NCBI GenBank assembly: GCA_052147395.1 | Contig: JBKQKS010000344.1 | Coordinates: 1-12,092 of the forward strand | Length of the DNA: 12,092 nucleotides | Reading direction: 5' to 3' | DNA from: Roseiarcus sp052147395 | Lineage (GTDB): Bacteria; Pseudomonadota; Alphaproteobacteria; Rhizobiales; Beijerinckiaceae | Shown: positions 5,972 to 12,092 of the stretch, in pieces | Position numbering within the stretch: the first letter of the stretch is position 1 | Layout of the letters: each line of letters starts with the position of its first letter | Translations under genes and position numbers: made by a program | The notes under the pieces: model-generated | Told to the model about the DNA's origin: nothing | The model's database searches: none | Seen by the model: the letters and a program-made list of their open reading frames with translations, nothing else

Positions 5972-8900
5972 TCAGCTCGCCTCCTGGAAGCGCTCGGCGG
6001 CGGCGAGGTCGACGGAGACGATCTGGCTGACCCCGCGCTCGGCCATGGTGACGCCGAACAGCCGGTCCATCCGCGCCATCGTCAACGGATTGTGGGTGAT
6101 GGTGACAAAGCGGGTGTCGGAGCGCTTGCGCATTTCGTCGAGCAGGTCGCAGAAGCGCTCGACATTGTAGTCGTCGAGCGGCGCGTCGACCTCGTCGAGC
6201 ACGCAGATCGGCGACGGATTGGTGAGGAACACGGCGAAGATGAGCGCCATCGCGGTCAGCGCCTGCTCGCCGCCGGAGAGCAGCGTCAGGGTCTGCGGTC
6301 TCTTGCCCGGCGGCTGCGCCATCAGCTCGAGCCCGGCCTGCAGCGGATCGTCGGATTCGACGAGCTGCAATTCGGCGCTGCCGCCCTCGAACAGCGTCGC
6401 GAACAATTCTCCGAAGTGCTTGTTGATGACATCGAAAGCGGCGAGCAGGCGCTCGCGGCCTTCCTGGTTGAGGCCGCCGATCGCCTGACGCAGACGCTTG
6501 ATCGCCTCGCCGAGGTCTTCGCGCTCGGCGGCCAGTTTTGCGCCGGCCGCCTCCACCTCGGCGAATTCGTCGTCGGCGCGCAGGTTCACCGCGCCGAGCC
6601 GCTCGCGCTCCAGTTTCAAATGCTCGAGCCGGCGCTCGACGAGCGCGAGCTCGGGCGTCGCCTCGCCGGGCTTCACGCCGGCGAGCGCCGCGAGCCCTTG
6701 CGGCGCGACGTTCGTCTCGTTCTCGATCAGATGCAGCAGTTCGAGCCGGCGCCGGCGCGCGGCCTCGAGCCGCTCTTCCGCCGCCGCGCGCAACTCCCTC
6801 GCCCCGCCCATCGCCTCCAGCGCCGCGCGCGCGGCCTTGTCGGCCTCGGCGAGCGCGGCCTCGCCCGCGGCGCGTGCGTCGCTCGCCGCCTTGCGGGTCT
6901 TCTCGGCTTCGGCGAGCTCCGCCATCAGCCGGCGGCGCTGCCGCTCGAATTCGCCCGGAGCGTCGGCGAGCGTCTCGAGTTCCGCCTCCGCTTCGGCTCG
7001 GCGCTCGGCGATCTCGGAGAGCTGAGCGTCGGCGCGGGCGCGGCGCTCGCGCCACGAGCGGCGCTCGTCGGCGATGCGCTTGCGTCGGCTGTCGCGCGCC
7101 TCGCGCTCCTTGGCGAGCGATTGCTCGAAGGCCTTCGCTTCGGCGTGGCGCGCGCGCGCCTCTGCGGCCGTCGCGCGCGCGCGCTCGAGGGTTGCGGCGA
7201 GATCGTCGCCCTCGAGGCCTTCGAGCGCCTCCTCGGCGGCAAACCGCCGTTCGGCCGCCTCGTCGCGCGCCGCCTTGGCGCGGGCGAGGCCCTCGTCGAG
7301 CGCGGAGACGCGCTGCAGCGTCGCCGCCCGCCGCCGTTCCGCGATCGCCAGTTTTTCGCGCGCCGCGTCGCGTTCGGCTTGCAAGGCGCGGGTCCGCTGC
7401 CGCTGGCTCGCCTCCGCGCCGGCGGCCGCGCTGCGGTCGAGCTCGGCCCGCTCGGCGGTCTCGCGCAGAGTCTCGGCGTGCTCGCTCGCGCGCGCGGCCT
7501 CGAGGGCGAGCTCGCCGAGACGGTTCTTCTCTGCGATGCGCCGCGCCGCGGGAGTCGGCGCCTCGGCGGCGGCCTCGAAACCGTCCCACCGCCACAGATC
7601 GCCCTCGCGGGAGACGAGCCGCTGGCCAGCCTTCAGCGCCGCGCTCAGCGCCTTGCCGCGCTCGCGCTGAACGACGCCGATCTGCTTCAGGCGGCGCTGC
7701 AATTCGAGCGGCGCCTCGACATGGTCCGCGAGGCTTTCCACGCCCGCCGGCAGCGGGGCGTCCGCATAGGGGCCCGCGGGCGCGGTCCACAGCGCAGGGG
7801 CGCCGGGGGCGATCGAGGCGTCGAGATCGTCGCCGAGCGCGGCGCCGATCGCCGCCTCGTAGCCGCGCGCCACCTCGAGCGTGTCGACGACCGGCGGCCA
7901 GGCGCCGCCGCCCGCCGCGCCGAGGAGCTTTTCCAGGGTCAGGACTTCGGTTTCCAGGCGCTGTGCGGCGCGTTCGGCCTCGGCGAGCGGGGCGCGGGTC
8001 GCGGCCTCGCGTCCGCGGGCGCGCGCGTGGAGGGCCTCGGCCTCGAGCGCGGCCCTCTCGGCCTCTTCGAGCTCGAGGCTGAGGGTCTCCAACGTCGCCT
8101 CGGCGGCGTCGAAAGCCTCGCTCTCGACCCCGGAGCGAGCGAGCGCGACGCGCTCGCGCTCGAGGGCCATGAGTTCGCTCTCGAAGCGCTGCAGCCGGCG
8201 CCCCTCCTCGGCGAGCGACGCTGCGAGCGCGTTGCGTCGCGCGTTGACGTCGGACACGGCCGCCTGCGCGGCGGCGAGCGCGCTTTCCGCCTCGGCGAGT
8301 GCGCGCTCGGCTTCGGCGCGCCGCGCTTCGGCTTCCTCGCGAGCGTCGTCGTCGGGATCATCGGCGAGCGCCTCCGCCTCCTTTTCGAGCCGGGCTTCGA
8401 CATCCGCGGCGTCGGCGATCAGCGATGTCTCGCGCTCGAGGTCGTGCGCGAGCTGCTCTATGCGGCGGCGCAGTTCGGCCGTGCGCTCGTGGGCGCGTTT
8501 TTCTTCGCCGGCGAGCGCGTCGCGGGCGATGGTGAGCCGATGCAGCGCCGCGCCGGCCCGCGCCTCCGCATCGCGCAAGCCGGGCAGCGCGGCCGCGGCG
8601 ATGGCTTGCGCGCGCGCCGTTTCGGCCTGGATGCGGGTGTGCTCGGCGACGCCGCGCACGTCGGCCTCGAGCCGCCGCTCGGCTTCGACGAACTCCTGCT
8701 CCACCTCGCGCCAGGCTATGAGCTTGGCCAGCGCGTCGTGGCGGCGGATGTCGGCGGCGAGGGTGCGGTAGCGCGCGGCCTGTTTGGCCTGCTTGCGCAG
8801 GCTCTCGGCCTGCGCCTCGATCTGCTTGATCACGTCCTCGAGGCGCGTGAGATTGTCCTCGGCGGCCTGGAGCCTGAGCTCGGCCTCGTGGCGGCGCGAA

Positions 8901-9421
8901 TGCAGGCCGGAGACGCCGGCGGCCTCTTCGAGGATGAGGCGGCGCGCCTGGGGTTTGGCGGCAATGATCTCGCCGATCTGACCCTGGCGCACCATCGAGG
9001 GCGAGCGCGCGCCGGTGGAGGCGTCGGCGAACAACAGCTGCACGTCGCGCGCGCGCGCCTCGCGGCCGTTGACGCGATAGGTCGAGCCCGAGTCGCGCTC
9101 GATGCGCCGCGACACTTCGATGACGTCGTGCTCGTTGAACGCCGCGGGGGCGCGGCGGTCGGAATTGTCGAGCGCCACCGCGACTTCGGCGATGCTGCGC
9201 GCCGGCCGCCGGCCGGCGCCGGAGAAGATGACATCGTCCATCCCCGAGCCGCGCATATTCTTGTAGGAGCTCTCCCCCATCACCCAGCGCAGGGCCTCGA
9301 CGAGGTTGGATTTGCCGCAGCCGTTCGGCCCGACGACGCCGGTAAGGCCCGGCTCGATCTTGAATTCGGTCGGGTCGCAGAAACTCTTGAATCCGGCCAG
9401 TCGCAGCCGTTCGAACTTCAT
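5972..9421 (-). CDS. smc: Chromosome segregation protein SMC
   Basis: The product is 1149 residues from the ATG at 9421, which gives the conserved start MKFERLRLAGFKSFCDPTEF; upstream in-frame starts only add a non-conserved stretch. The N-terminal ATPase half has Walker A GPNGCGKSN at 31-39. Two long Ala/Glu/Arg-rich coiled coils (about 170-500 and 620-970) flank the hinge domain at about 507-617 (GGAWPPVVDTLEVARGYEAA to LWRWDGFEA). The C-terminal half holds the ABC signature LSGGEQAL at 1048-1055 and Walker B ICVLDEVDAPLDD, with the catalytic DE at 1076-1077. SMC dimers with ScpA and ScpB clamp and extrude DNA to compact and separate chromosomes. scpA and scpB are not in the window. It follows the dsbA-like gene on the same strand after 165 bases, an order common in the class. 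All ATPase motifs are intact. Confidence 0.97.
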   Translation of the reverse strand: MKFERLRLAGFKSFCDPTEFKIEPGLTGVVGPNGCGKSNLVEALRWVMGESSYKNMRGSGMDDVIFSGAGRRPARSIAEVAVALDNSDRRAPAAFNEHDVIEVSRRIERDSGSTYRVNGREARARDVQLLFADASTGARSPSMVRQGQIGEIIAAKPQARRLILEEAAGVSGLHSRRHEAELRLQAAEDNLTRLEDVIKQIEAQAESLRKQAKQAARYRTLAADIRRHDALAKLIAWREVEQEFVEAERRLEADVRGVAEHTRIQAETARAQAIAAAALPGLRDAEARAGAALHRLTIARDALAGEEKRAHERTAELRRRIEQLAHDLERETSLIADAADVEARLEKEAEALADDPDDDAREEAEARRAEAERALAEAESALAAAQAAVSDVNARRNALAASLAEEGRRLQRFESELMALERERVALARSGVESEAFDAAEATLETLSLELEEAERAALEAEALHARARGREAATRAPLAEAERAAQRLETEVLTLEKLLGAAGGGAWPPVVDTLEVARGYEAAIGAALGDDLDASIAPGAPALWTAPAGPYADAPLPAGVESLADHVEAPLELQRRLKQIGVVQRERGKALSAALKAGQRLVSREGDLWRWDGFEAAAEAPTPAARRIAEKNRLGELALEAARASEHAETLRETAERAELDRSAAAGAEASQRQRTRALQAERDAAREKLAIAERRRAATLQRVSALDEGLARAKAARDEAAERRFAAEEALEGLEGDDLAATLERARATAAEARARHAEAKAFEQSLAKEREARDSRRKRIADERRSWRERRARADAQLSEIAERRAEAEAELETLADAPGEFERQRRRLMAELAEAEKTRKAASDARAAGEAALAEADKAARAALEAMGGARELRAAAEERLEAARRRRLELLHLIENETNVAPQGLAALAGVKPGEATPELALVERRLEHLKLERERLGAVNLRADDEFAEVEAAGAKLAAEREDLGEAIKRLRQAIGGLNQEGRERLLAAFDVINKHFGELFATLFEGGSAELQLVESDDPLQAGLELMAQPPGKRPQTLTLLSGGEQALTAMALIFAVFLTNPSPICVLDEVDAPLDDYNVERFCDLLDEMRKRSDTRFVTITHNPLTMARMDRLFGVTMAERGVSQIVSVDLAAAERFQEAS

Positions 9422-9437
9422 TTGCAGCTCACTCTTT

Positions 9438-9481
9438 GGCCGGCCGCCCTCATCCCGAGCTTGTCGAGGGAGAGGCCGGCC
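9438..9481. repeat. Large inverted repeat in the dsbA-smc spacer
   Basis: GGCCGGCC at 9438-9445 and again at 9474-9481 form an outer perfect stem. CCCTC (9447-9451) and GAGGG (9466-9470) form the inner one. The loop contains CGAGCTTGTCGAGGG, a phrase common in interspersed bacterial repeats. It ends 17 bases upstream of the smc start and would lie in the smc leader RNA. Confidence 0.6.
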
Positions 9482-9487
9482 CGTCGG

Positions 9488-9514
9488 GTAGAGCCGGGGT
9501 CGGCGCCCCCGGCT
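9488..9514. repeat. Second GC-rich hairpin in the dsbA-smc spacer
   Basis: AGCCGGGG (9492-9499), a seven-base loop, CCCCGGCT (9507-9514), extended by GTAG/CTAC with a two-base bulge. It is in tandem with the larger repeat at 9438-9481. Together they may be a composite interspersed repeat or attenuate transcription from dsbA into smc. Confidence 0.5.
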
Positions 9515-9586
9515 ACAAGCAAGCGCGGCGGCGCGGCGATCAAGACCTCGCTGCGACAAAGCTGTGCGAAAACGTGACATCGCCGT

Positions 9587-10264
9587 TCATTTCGCGCCGG
9601 GCGCGAGCCAGCGGTCGAAATCGGCGAGCTTCTGTTCGCCGACGAGCTTGCGGCCGTCGACGAAGAAGGTGGGCGTCGAATCGATGGAAAACGCTTTGGC
9701 GGCGTGGTCGCGGCTGTTTTCCACCGCGTCGTAGAGCTCCTGGTTCTTCAGGCAGGCTCGCAAATCGGCTTCCGTCATGCCGGCGCGGACGACGATGGCG
9801 ATCAGCGGTGGGATCGGCTGGTCGACGAAGGCCCAGGTTTTCTGCTCGGAGAACAGGGCGTCGACGATCTCGTTGCGTTTGTCGGCGCCGGCGCAGCGCG
9901 CCAGCATGAAGGCGGCGGTCGCCAGCGGGTCGAGCGGGAATTCGCGCAGGATGAATTTCGCCTCGCCGGTGTCGACGTATTTGGCCTTCAACTGCGGCCA
10001 GACCTCGGCGTAGAACGCCGCGCAGTGCGTGCAGGTGAGCGAAGCGTATTCGATGATGGTCGAGGGCGCGTTGGGCGAGCCCTGGACGATGTCGGGGATC
10101 GGCGGCGCCGACATCAGCTGGTCCATCGGCACGTTCGGCGGCGGCGGCGCGAGCTTCGACGACGGCGGACTCGGCGCCTCGGCGAAACCCAGCGACGGAA
10201 CGATCGCCAACGCAGCGGCGATGAGCGCCGAGGCGAGGAAGGCGGGGCGTCGGGTGCGGGGCAC
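9587..10264 (-). CDS. DsbA-family thiol-disulfide oxidoreductase, exported
   Basis: The product is 225 residues from the GTG at 10264. It opens with a Sec signal peptide: basic MPRTRR, hydrophobic AFLASALIAAALAIVPSLGF, cleavage after AEA near residue 30. A Pro-rich linker follows, then a thioredoxin fold with active site CTHC at 78-81 in EYASLTCTHCAAFY. The helical insertion comes next, and the cis-proline at residue 198 in DSTPTFFVDG. This matches the DsbA/Thioredoxin_4 branch common in alphaproteobacteria. These periplasmic proteins oxidise or reshuffle disulfides; the substrate is unknown. Two further cysteines (about 124 and 171) lie outside the active site. The GTG at 10264 has AGGAG (10270-10274) five bases before it and gives a clean signal peptide. 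A longer frame from a GTG at 10303 overlaps the likely -10. smc follows downstream, probably cotranscribed. Confidence 0.9.
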   Translation of the reverse strand: MPRTRRPAFLASALIAAALAIVPSLGFAEAPSPPSSKLAPPPPNVPMDQLMSAPPIPDIVQGSPNAPSTIIEYASLTCTHCAAFYAEVWPQLKAKYVDTGEAKFILREFPLDPLATAAFMLARCAGADKRNEIVDALFSEQKTWAFVDQPIPPLIAIVVRAGMTEADLRACLKNQELYDAVENSRDHAAKAFSIDSTPTFFVDGRKLVGEQKLADFDRWLAPGAK

Positions 10265-10302
10265 GGCGGCTCCTCGCGGGCAACGTGATTCGCGTGAAGG
10301 CA

Positions 10303-10331
10303 CGTTATCGGGTCGCGCGCCGTCACGCCAA
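10303..10331 (-). promoter_or_regulatory. Possible promoter of dsbA-smc
   Basis: On the minus strand TTGGCG (10331-10326) lies 17 bases before ATAACG (10308-10303); with 16 bases the -10 is GATAAC. Transcription from about 10297 would exclude the upstream GTG at 10303 and leave a leader of about 30 bases carrying AGGAG before the GTG at 10264. Confidence 0.35.
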
Positions 10332-10637
10332 TCGCCAGTTGCCGCCGCGGCCAGGGGCTCGACTCGAGCTACGGGGTCGAGCGGAGAGGGGACATCTAGG
10401 CGTCTGATCTATGCACAGCGTAACTGATTGATTTCATCGATGCCACTTCGTAGCGCCAAGTTCTCGAGTTCGGCGCCCCTCGAAACTCACGGGTCTGGGA
10501 CCTTTTGAGAGGTAGGAATCGAGAATGAGTGTTGAGAGGCGCTTTCGGAGTGTCCGGCGGCAATCCGCTCGGCCTGTCGCCGTCCCATCAAAGACCTTCC
10601 TTTTCGAGAGAGACAATTCTATACAACTAGACGACAG
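10332..10637. other. Spacer between dsbA and the accessory region, no gene seen
   Basis: About 300 bases without a supported gene. An inverted repeat GCTCGAC (10357-10363) / GTCGAGC (10376-10382) is present. Base composition falls from the GC-rich core level to a more even mix at about 10390, which marks the border of the less GC-rich accessory stretch. A 60-codon frame at 10434-10616 (minus) has no ribosome binding site or recognisable content. Confidence 0.45.
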
Positions 10638-10949
10638 TTATGGCCTGTAGCATTGCCTGCAACAACGCTTTCGCACTTCCAGACTCGCTTTTAGTTGCTC
10701 ATTTTTGACATTGACAAACGGTTGGTGTTGCTCCCTAACCTCTTCGGCGAAAGTTTCGTAATCGAAATCGCAACGGCGTTTACATAATGCCGGGTCAACG
10801 GCCTGTGCCAAAACCGACGGCGCATTTGTTGTAGCAGTTGACAAGGCTGGCTCTCTATCCAACTCACCCGCCTGGGCGGCGCTATTAACAAACAGAACAA
10901 CTATCGCGATACGTGATGGATTGAATATTTGCCCGCTCCCACAGGTCAT
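10638..10949 (-). CDS. Possible small exported cysteine-containing protein, unrecognised
   Basis: From the ATG at 10949 the frame codes for 103 residues. The first 27 look like a signal peptide: MTCGSGQIFNPSR, hydrophobic IAIVVLFVNSAAQA, then cleavage before GELDRE. The remainder is hydrophilic with cysteines in CKRRCDFDYETF and at the end in KRCCRQCYRP, so disulfides or metal binding are possible. The open frame is longer than the gene: it runs without a stop from the TGA of the nucleotidyltransferase gene (11112) to the TAA at 10638, 157 codons, which is long for this moderate-GC stretch. A TTG at 11006 would give 122 residues, but the signal-peptide pattern favours the ATG. No clear ribosome binding site is seen. 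Codon use is more AT-rich than in the core genes, pointing to acquired DNA. It could also be a remnant or non-coding. Confidence 0.4.
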   Translation of the reverse strand: MTCGSGQIFNPSRIAIVVLFVNSAAQAGELDREPALSTATTNAPSVLAQAVDPALCKRRCDFDYETFAEEVREQHQPFVNVKNEQLKASLEVRKRCCRQCYRP

Positions 10950-10994
10950 CAATTCATAAGCTGAATACAACGCCCCGGCGGACACCAATGCGCG

Positions 10995-11022
10995 CGCGAT
11001 CCTCAACAGATCGCGGATTTTT
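10995..11022 (+). terminator. Orphan terminator-like hairpin on the plus strand
   Basis: CGCGATC (10995-11001), a seven-base loop, GATCGCG (11009-11015), then GATTTTT with a T5 at 11018-11022. This is a good Rho-independent form in the plus direction, but no plus-strand gene precedes it. On the minus strand it lies in the region leading to the small cysteine-containing gene. Confidence 0.45.
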
Positions 11023-11086
11023 CGCGCCGCGCAATTCCGTTCCCGTTCCTTATAAGTCCCAAATTTCCTGCCAACAATCGCTTCGC

Positions 11087-11101
11087 CAGAATTCTTGATT
11101 T
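11087..11101 (+). repeat. 15-base direct repeat, copy 2
   Basis: CAGAATTCTTGATTT, identical to 468-482 and in the same orientation. It begins 10 bases beyond the stop codon of the nucleotidyltransferase gene. The flanks differ from copy 1 apart from a shared TGC just after it. Confidence 0.4.
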
Positions 11102-11111
11102 GTGCAACCTG

Positions 11112-11930
11112 TCAGGGCTTGGGTTCGCCGTAGCGTTCGAGCATTGCCCGTGAGATTTCGGGCGCCGACGGCCACAGGCCGCGTGGCGCCCCGGGGTTCC
11201 GCTGATATTTATCGAGCACGTTCACGTCCGGTTGCACAGGCTTTTCACCGTCCATGAAAATCACGCCCACGGCATCGCTCGGGAGAGTGGCAATAAAGTT
11301 CTCGGCGTCCTCGATCATGCTGCGGATACGACGATGCAGACCGGGAACATCAACCGGCTCCTCGGTCGCCAGCGCTTGAAACTCCTCCGCGGTAAAGCGG
11401 CTATGCCGGGTGATTTCGGCAAGCATCCCCTCCGGCGTAACACCGGGATACTTGCCGACCGCCGCGCACAACACAGCGCCAAGCGGCAAGATGGTTTCGT
11501 GAATGGTGACCAAATCGACGATATCCCGCGGGACTCGGCGATCGGCCGCTGCTGACGCCTTGTTGGTCGCCAAATCGACCGGATGCAGCACGTAACCGAA
11601 GAGTTCATCCGGTTGTGTCGGAAAAAACCGAAAGGCGGAGTCCGTCACCCATTCGAGCGGCATCGCTTCGCCACGGCGCGCAACCGTGGCTTCGCGTTTG
11701 CCTATCCGCTCGCGCTCCCACGTGACGTTATATCCCGCCGCCGTGAGCGCGGCTATGTCGGCCTTGGCGGCGCTCTCGAGCCGGGCTTCGGAATCTTGAA
11801 ATATATCGATGTCGCCGGAGAAACGCGGGCCGTCGCGGTTGATGGCGACACCGCCAGCAATATAGCTGTCGGGGCTGCGCTGCGCCGCCAGCGTCCGCAA
11901 TACATCCGACTGAAACTTACCGATGGGCAC
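11112..11930 (-). CDS. AbiEii-type nucleotidyltransferase (toxin-like)
   Basis: From the GTG at 11930 the product is 272 residues. The nucleotidyltransferase core shows YIAGGVAINRDG at 23-34, then FSGDIDIF with the catalytic Asp-x-Asp at 40/42. HPVDLATNKASAAADRR (116-132) and VPRDIVDLVTIHE carry the K124, R135-D136 and D139 pattern of AbiEii / DUF1814 proteins. Known members transfer nucleotides to RNA, including tRNA ends, and act as toxins in abortive-infection or toxin-antitoxin pairs; the activity of this one is inferred. The start is set by AGGAG at 11942-11938, seven bases before the GTG; the longer frame reaching to 12077 runs through the neighbouring gene in another frame. It overlaps that upstream gene by 14 bases, implying coupled translation. 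The last ~90 residues have no motif I recognise. The GC content is lower than in the core genes. Confidence 0.82.
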   Translation of the reverse strand: MPIGKFQSDVLRTLAAQRSPDSYIAGGVAINRDGPRFSGDIDIFQDSEARLESAAKADIAALTAAGYNVTWERERIGKREATVARRGEAMPLEWVTDSAFRFFPTQPDELFGYVLHPVDLATNKASAAADRRVPRDIVDLVTIHETILPLGAVLCAAVGKYPGVTPEGMLAEITRHSRFTAEEFQALATEEPVDVPGLHRRIRSMIEDAENFIATLPSDAVGVIFMDGEKPVQPDVNVLDKYQRNPGAPRGLWPSAPEISRAMLERYGEPKP

Positions 11931-12092
11931 GACAAAGCTCCTCGATCCGCTCCGCCAGCCGCCGCCCCTCCATGCGGCCATGGGTCCGCAATGCCTTGGT
12001 GATCGCCAAGGCGTCCGCGGGGGTCGGTTCTTCAACCGCGCGCATATTCCATAAGGCGCGAACGCCATATTCCTCAAAGGCGCGACGATAGA
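11917..12092 (-). CDS. Unidentified small gene upstream of AbiEii gene (partial, 5' end off window)
   Basis: The minus-strand frame that ends at the TAA 11919-11917 is open to the right edge and gives 57 residues: YRRAFEEYGVRALWNMRAVE, then EPTPADALAITKALRTHG, and RMEGRRLAERIEELCRAHR. It is helical, Arg/Glu-rich and protein-like, with none of the low-complexity look of shadow frames. Its end overlaps the start of the nucleotidyltransferase gene by 14 bases. In AbiE-type modules the gene before the nucleotidyltransferase encodes the antitoxin, so a partner or antitoxin role is the first guess. The visible part does not show the winged helix or C-terminal domain I would expect of AbiEi, so this may be another kind of partner. 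Confidence 0.6.
   Translation of the reverse strand, partial: YRRAFEEYGVRALWNMRAVEEPTPADALAITKALRTHGRMEGRRLAERIEELCRAHR

Noticed and set aside
5937..8082. Other long Arg-rich frames over smc (5937-7790 minus, 6538-8082 plus)
   Set aside because: Both are Arg/Ala/Pro-rich out-of-frame readings of smc with no recognisable motif.
6092..9577. A 1161-codon open frame on the plus strand opposite smc
   Set aside because: It is a shadow of smc: the high-GC third positions of an Ala/Glu/Arg-rich coiled-coil gene remove stops on the other strand. The product is low-complexity with no domain, and smc has every expected motif.
11931..12077. Long form of the AbiEii gene starting at 12077
   Set aside because: The upstream 49 codons read another gene out of frame. 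The GTG at 11930 has a good ribosome binding site and begins just before the conserved core.

Overview
The window reads as about 12 kb of a high-GC alphaproteobacterial chromosome, most likely Hyphomicrobiales (Rhizobiales). Three things suggest this: the dnaJ-pmtA-pyrF gene order with a PmtA-type phospholipid methyltransferase, a dsbA-smc pair, and GC-rich palindromic intergenic repeats of a kind common in that order. A methylotroph or Beijerinckiaceae/Methylocystaceae relative is possible, but the sequence does not fix the genus.

Layout: (1) 1-342, minus strand: a RelE/HigB (Gp49-like) toxin gene running off the left edge, with its promoter and a probable operator at 352-380. (2) 343-750: no convincing gene; small palindromes. 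(3) 751-2877, plus strand: a HAD-family hydrolase, a 67-codon gene for a small exported peptide with a very good ribosome binding site, and a TetR-family regulator, separated by hairpins and inverted repeats. (4) 3073-5742, plus strand: a compact operon dnaJ - pmtA - pyrF (16-base gap, then a 4-base GTGA overlap). (5) 5743-5971: convergent spacer with a long palindromic repeat and a short hairpin. (6) 5972-10264, minus strand: dsbA-like thioredoxin-fold gene followed by smc, with two GC-rich hairpins in the 165-base spacer. (7) About 10640-12092: a visibly less GC-rich accessory stretch, all on the minus strand. It holds the 3' end of a small unidentified gene, an AbiEii-type nucleotidyltransferase gene that overlaps it, and a possible small cysteine-rich exported protein.

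How the genes work together: the central part is housekeeping. DnaJ is a co-chaperone, PmtA makes phosphatidylcholine precursors from phosphatidylethanolamine, PyrF makes UMP, SMC organises the chromosome and the DsbA-like protein handles periplasmic thiols. Both ends carry toxin-type genes (HigB/Gp49 at the left, AbiEii nucleotidyltransferase at the right), so this core block is bordered by small accessory defence or addiction modules.

Several gene calls needed correction from a plain ORF reading. The left toxin and the right partner gene are cut by the window edges. smc starts at 9421, dsbA at a GTG at 10264, pyrF at a GTG at 5047 and the AbiEii gene at a GTG at 11930. I see no CRISPR array, rRNA, tRNA or intact insertion sequence. 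I do not see a clearly new multi-gene system. The least explained items are the small exported peptide with its palindrome-rich upstream region, the AbiEii pair, the C-terminal tail on PmtA, and the low-GC gene with an orphan plus-strand terminator.
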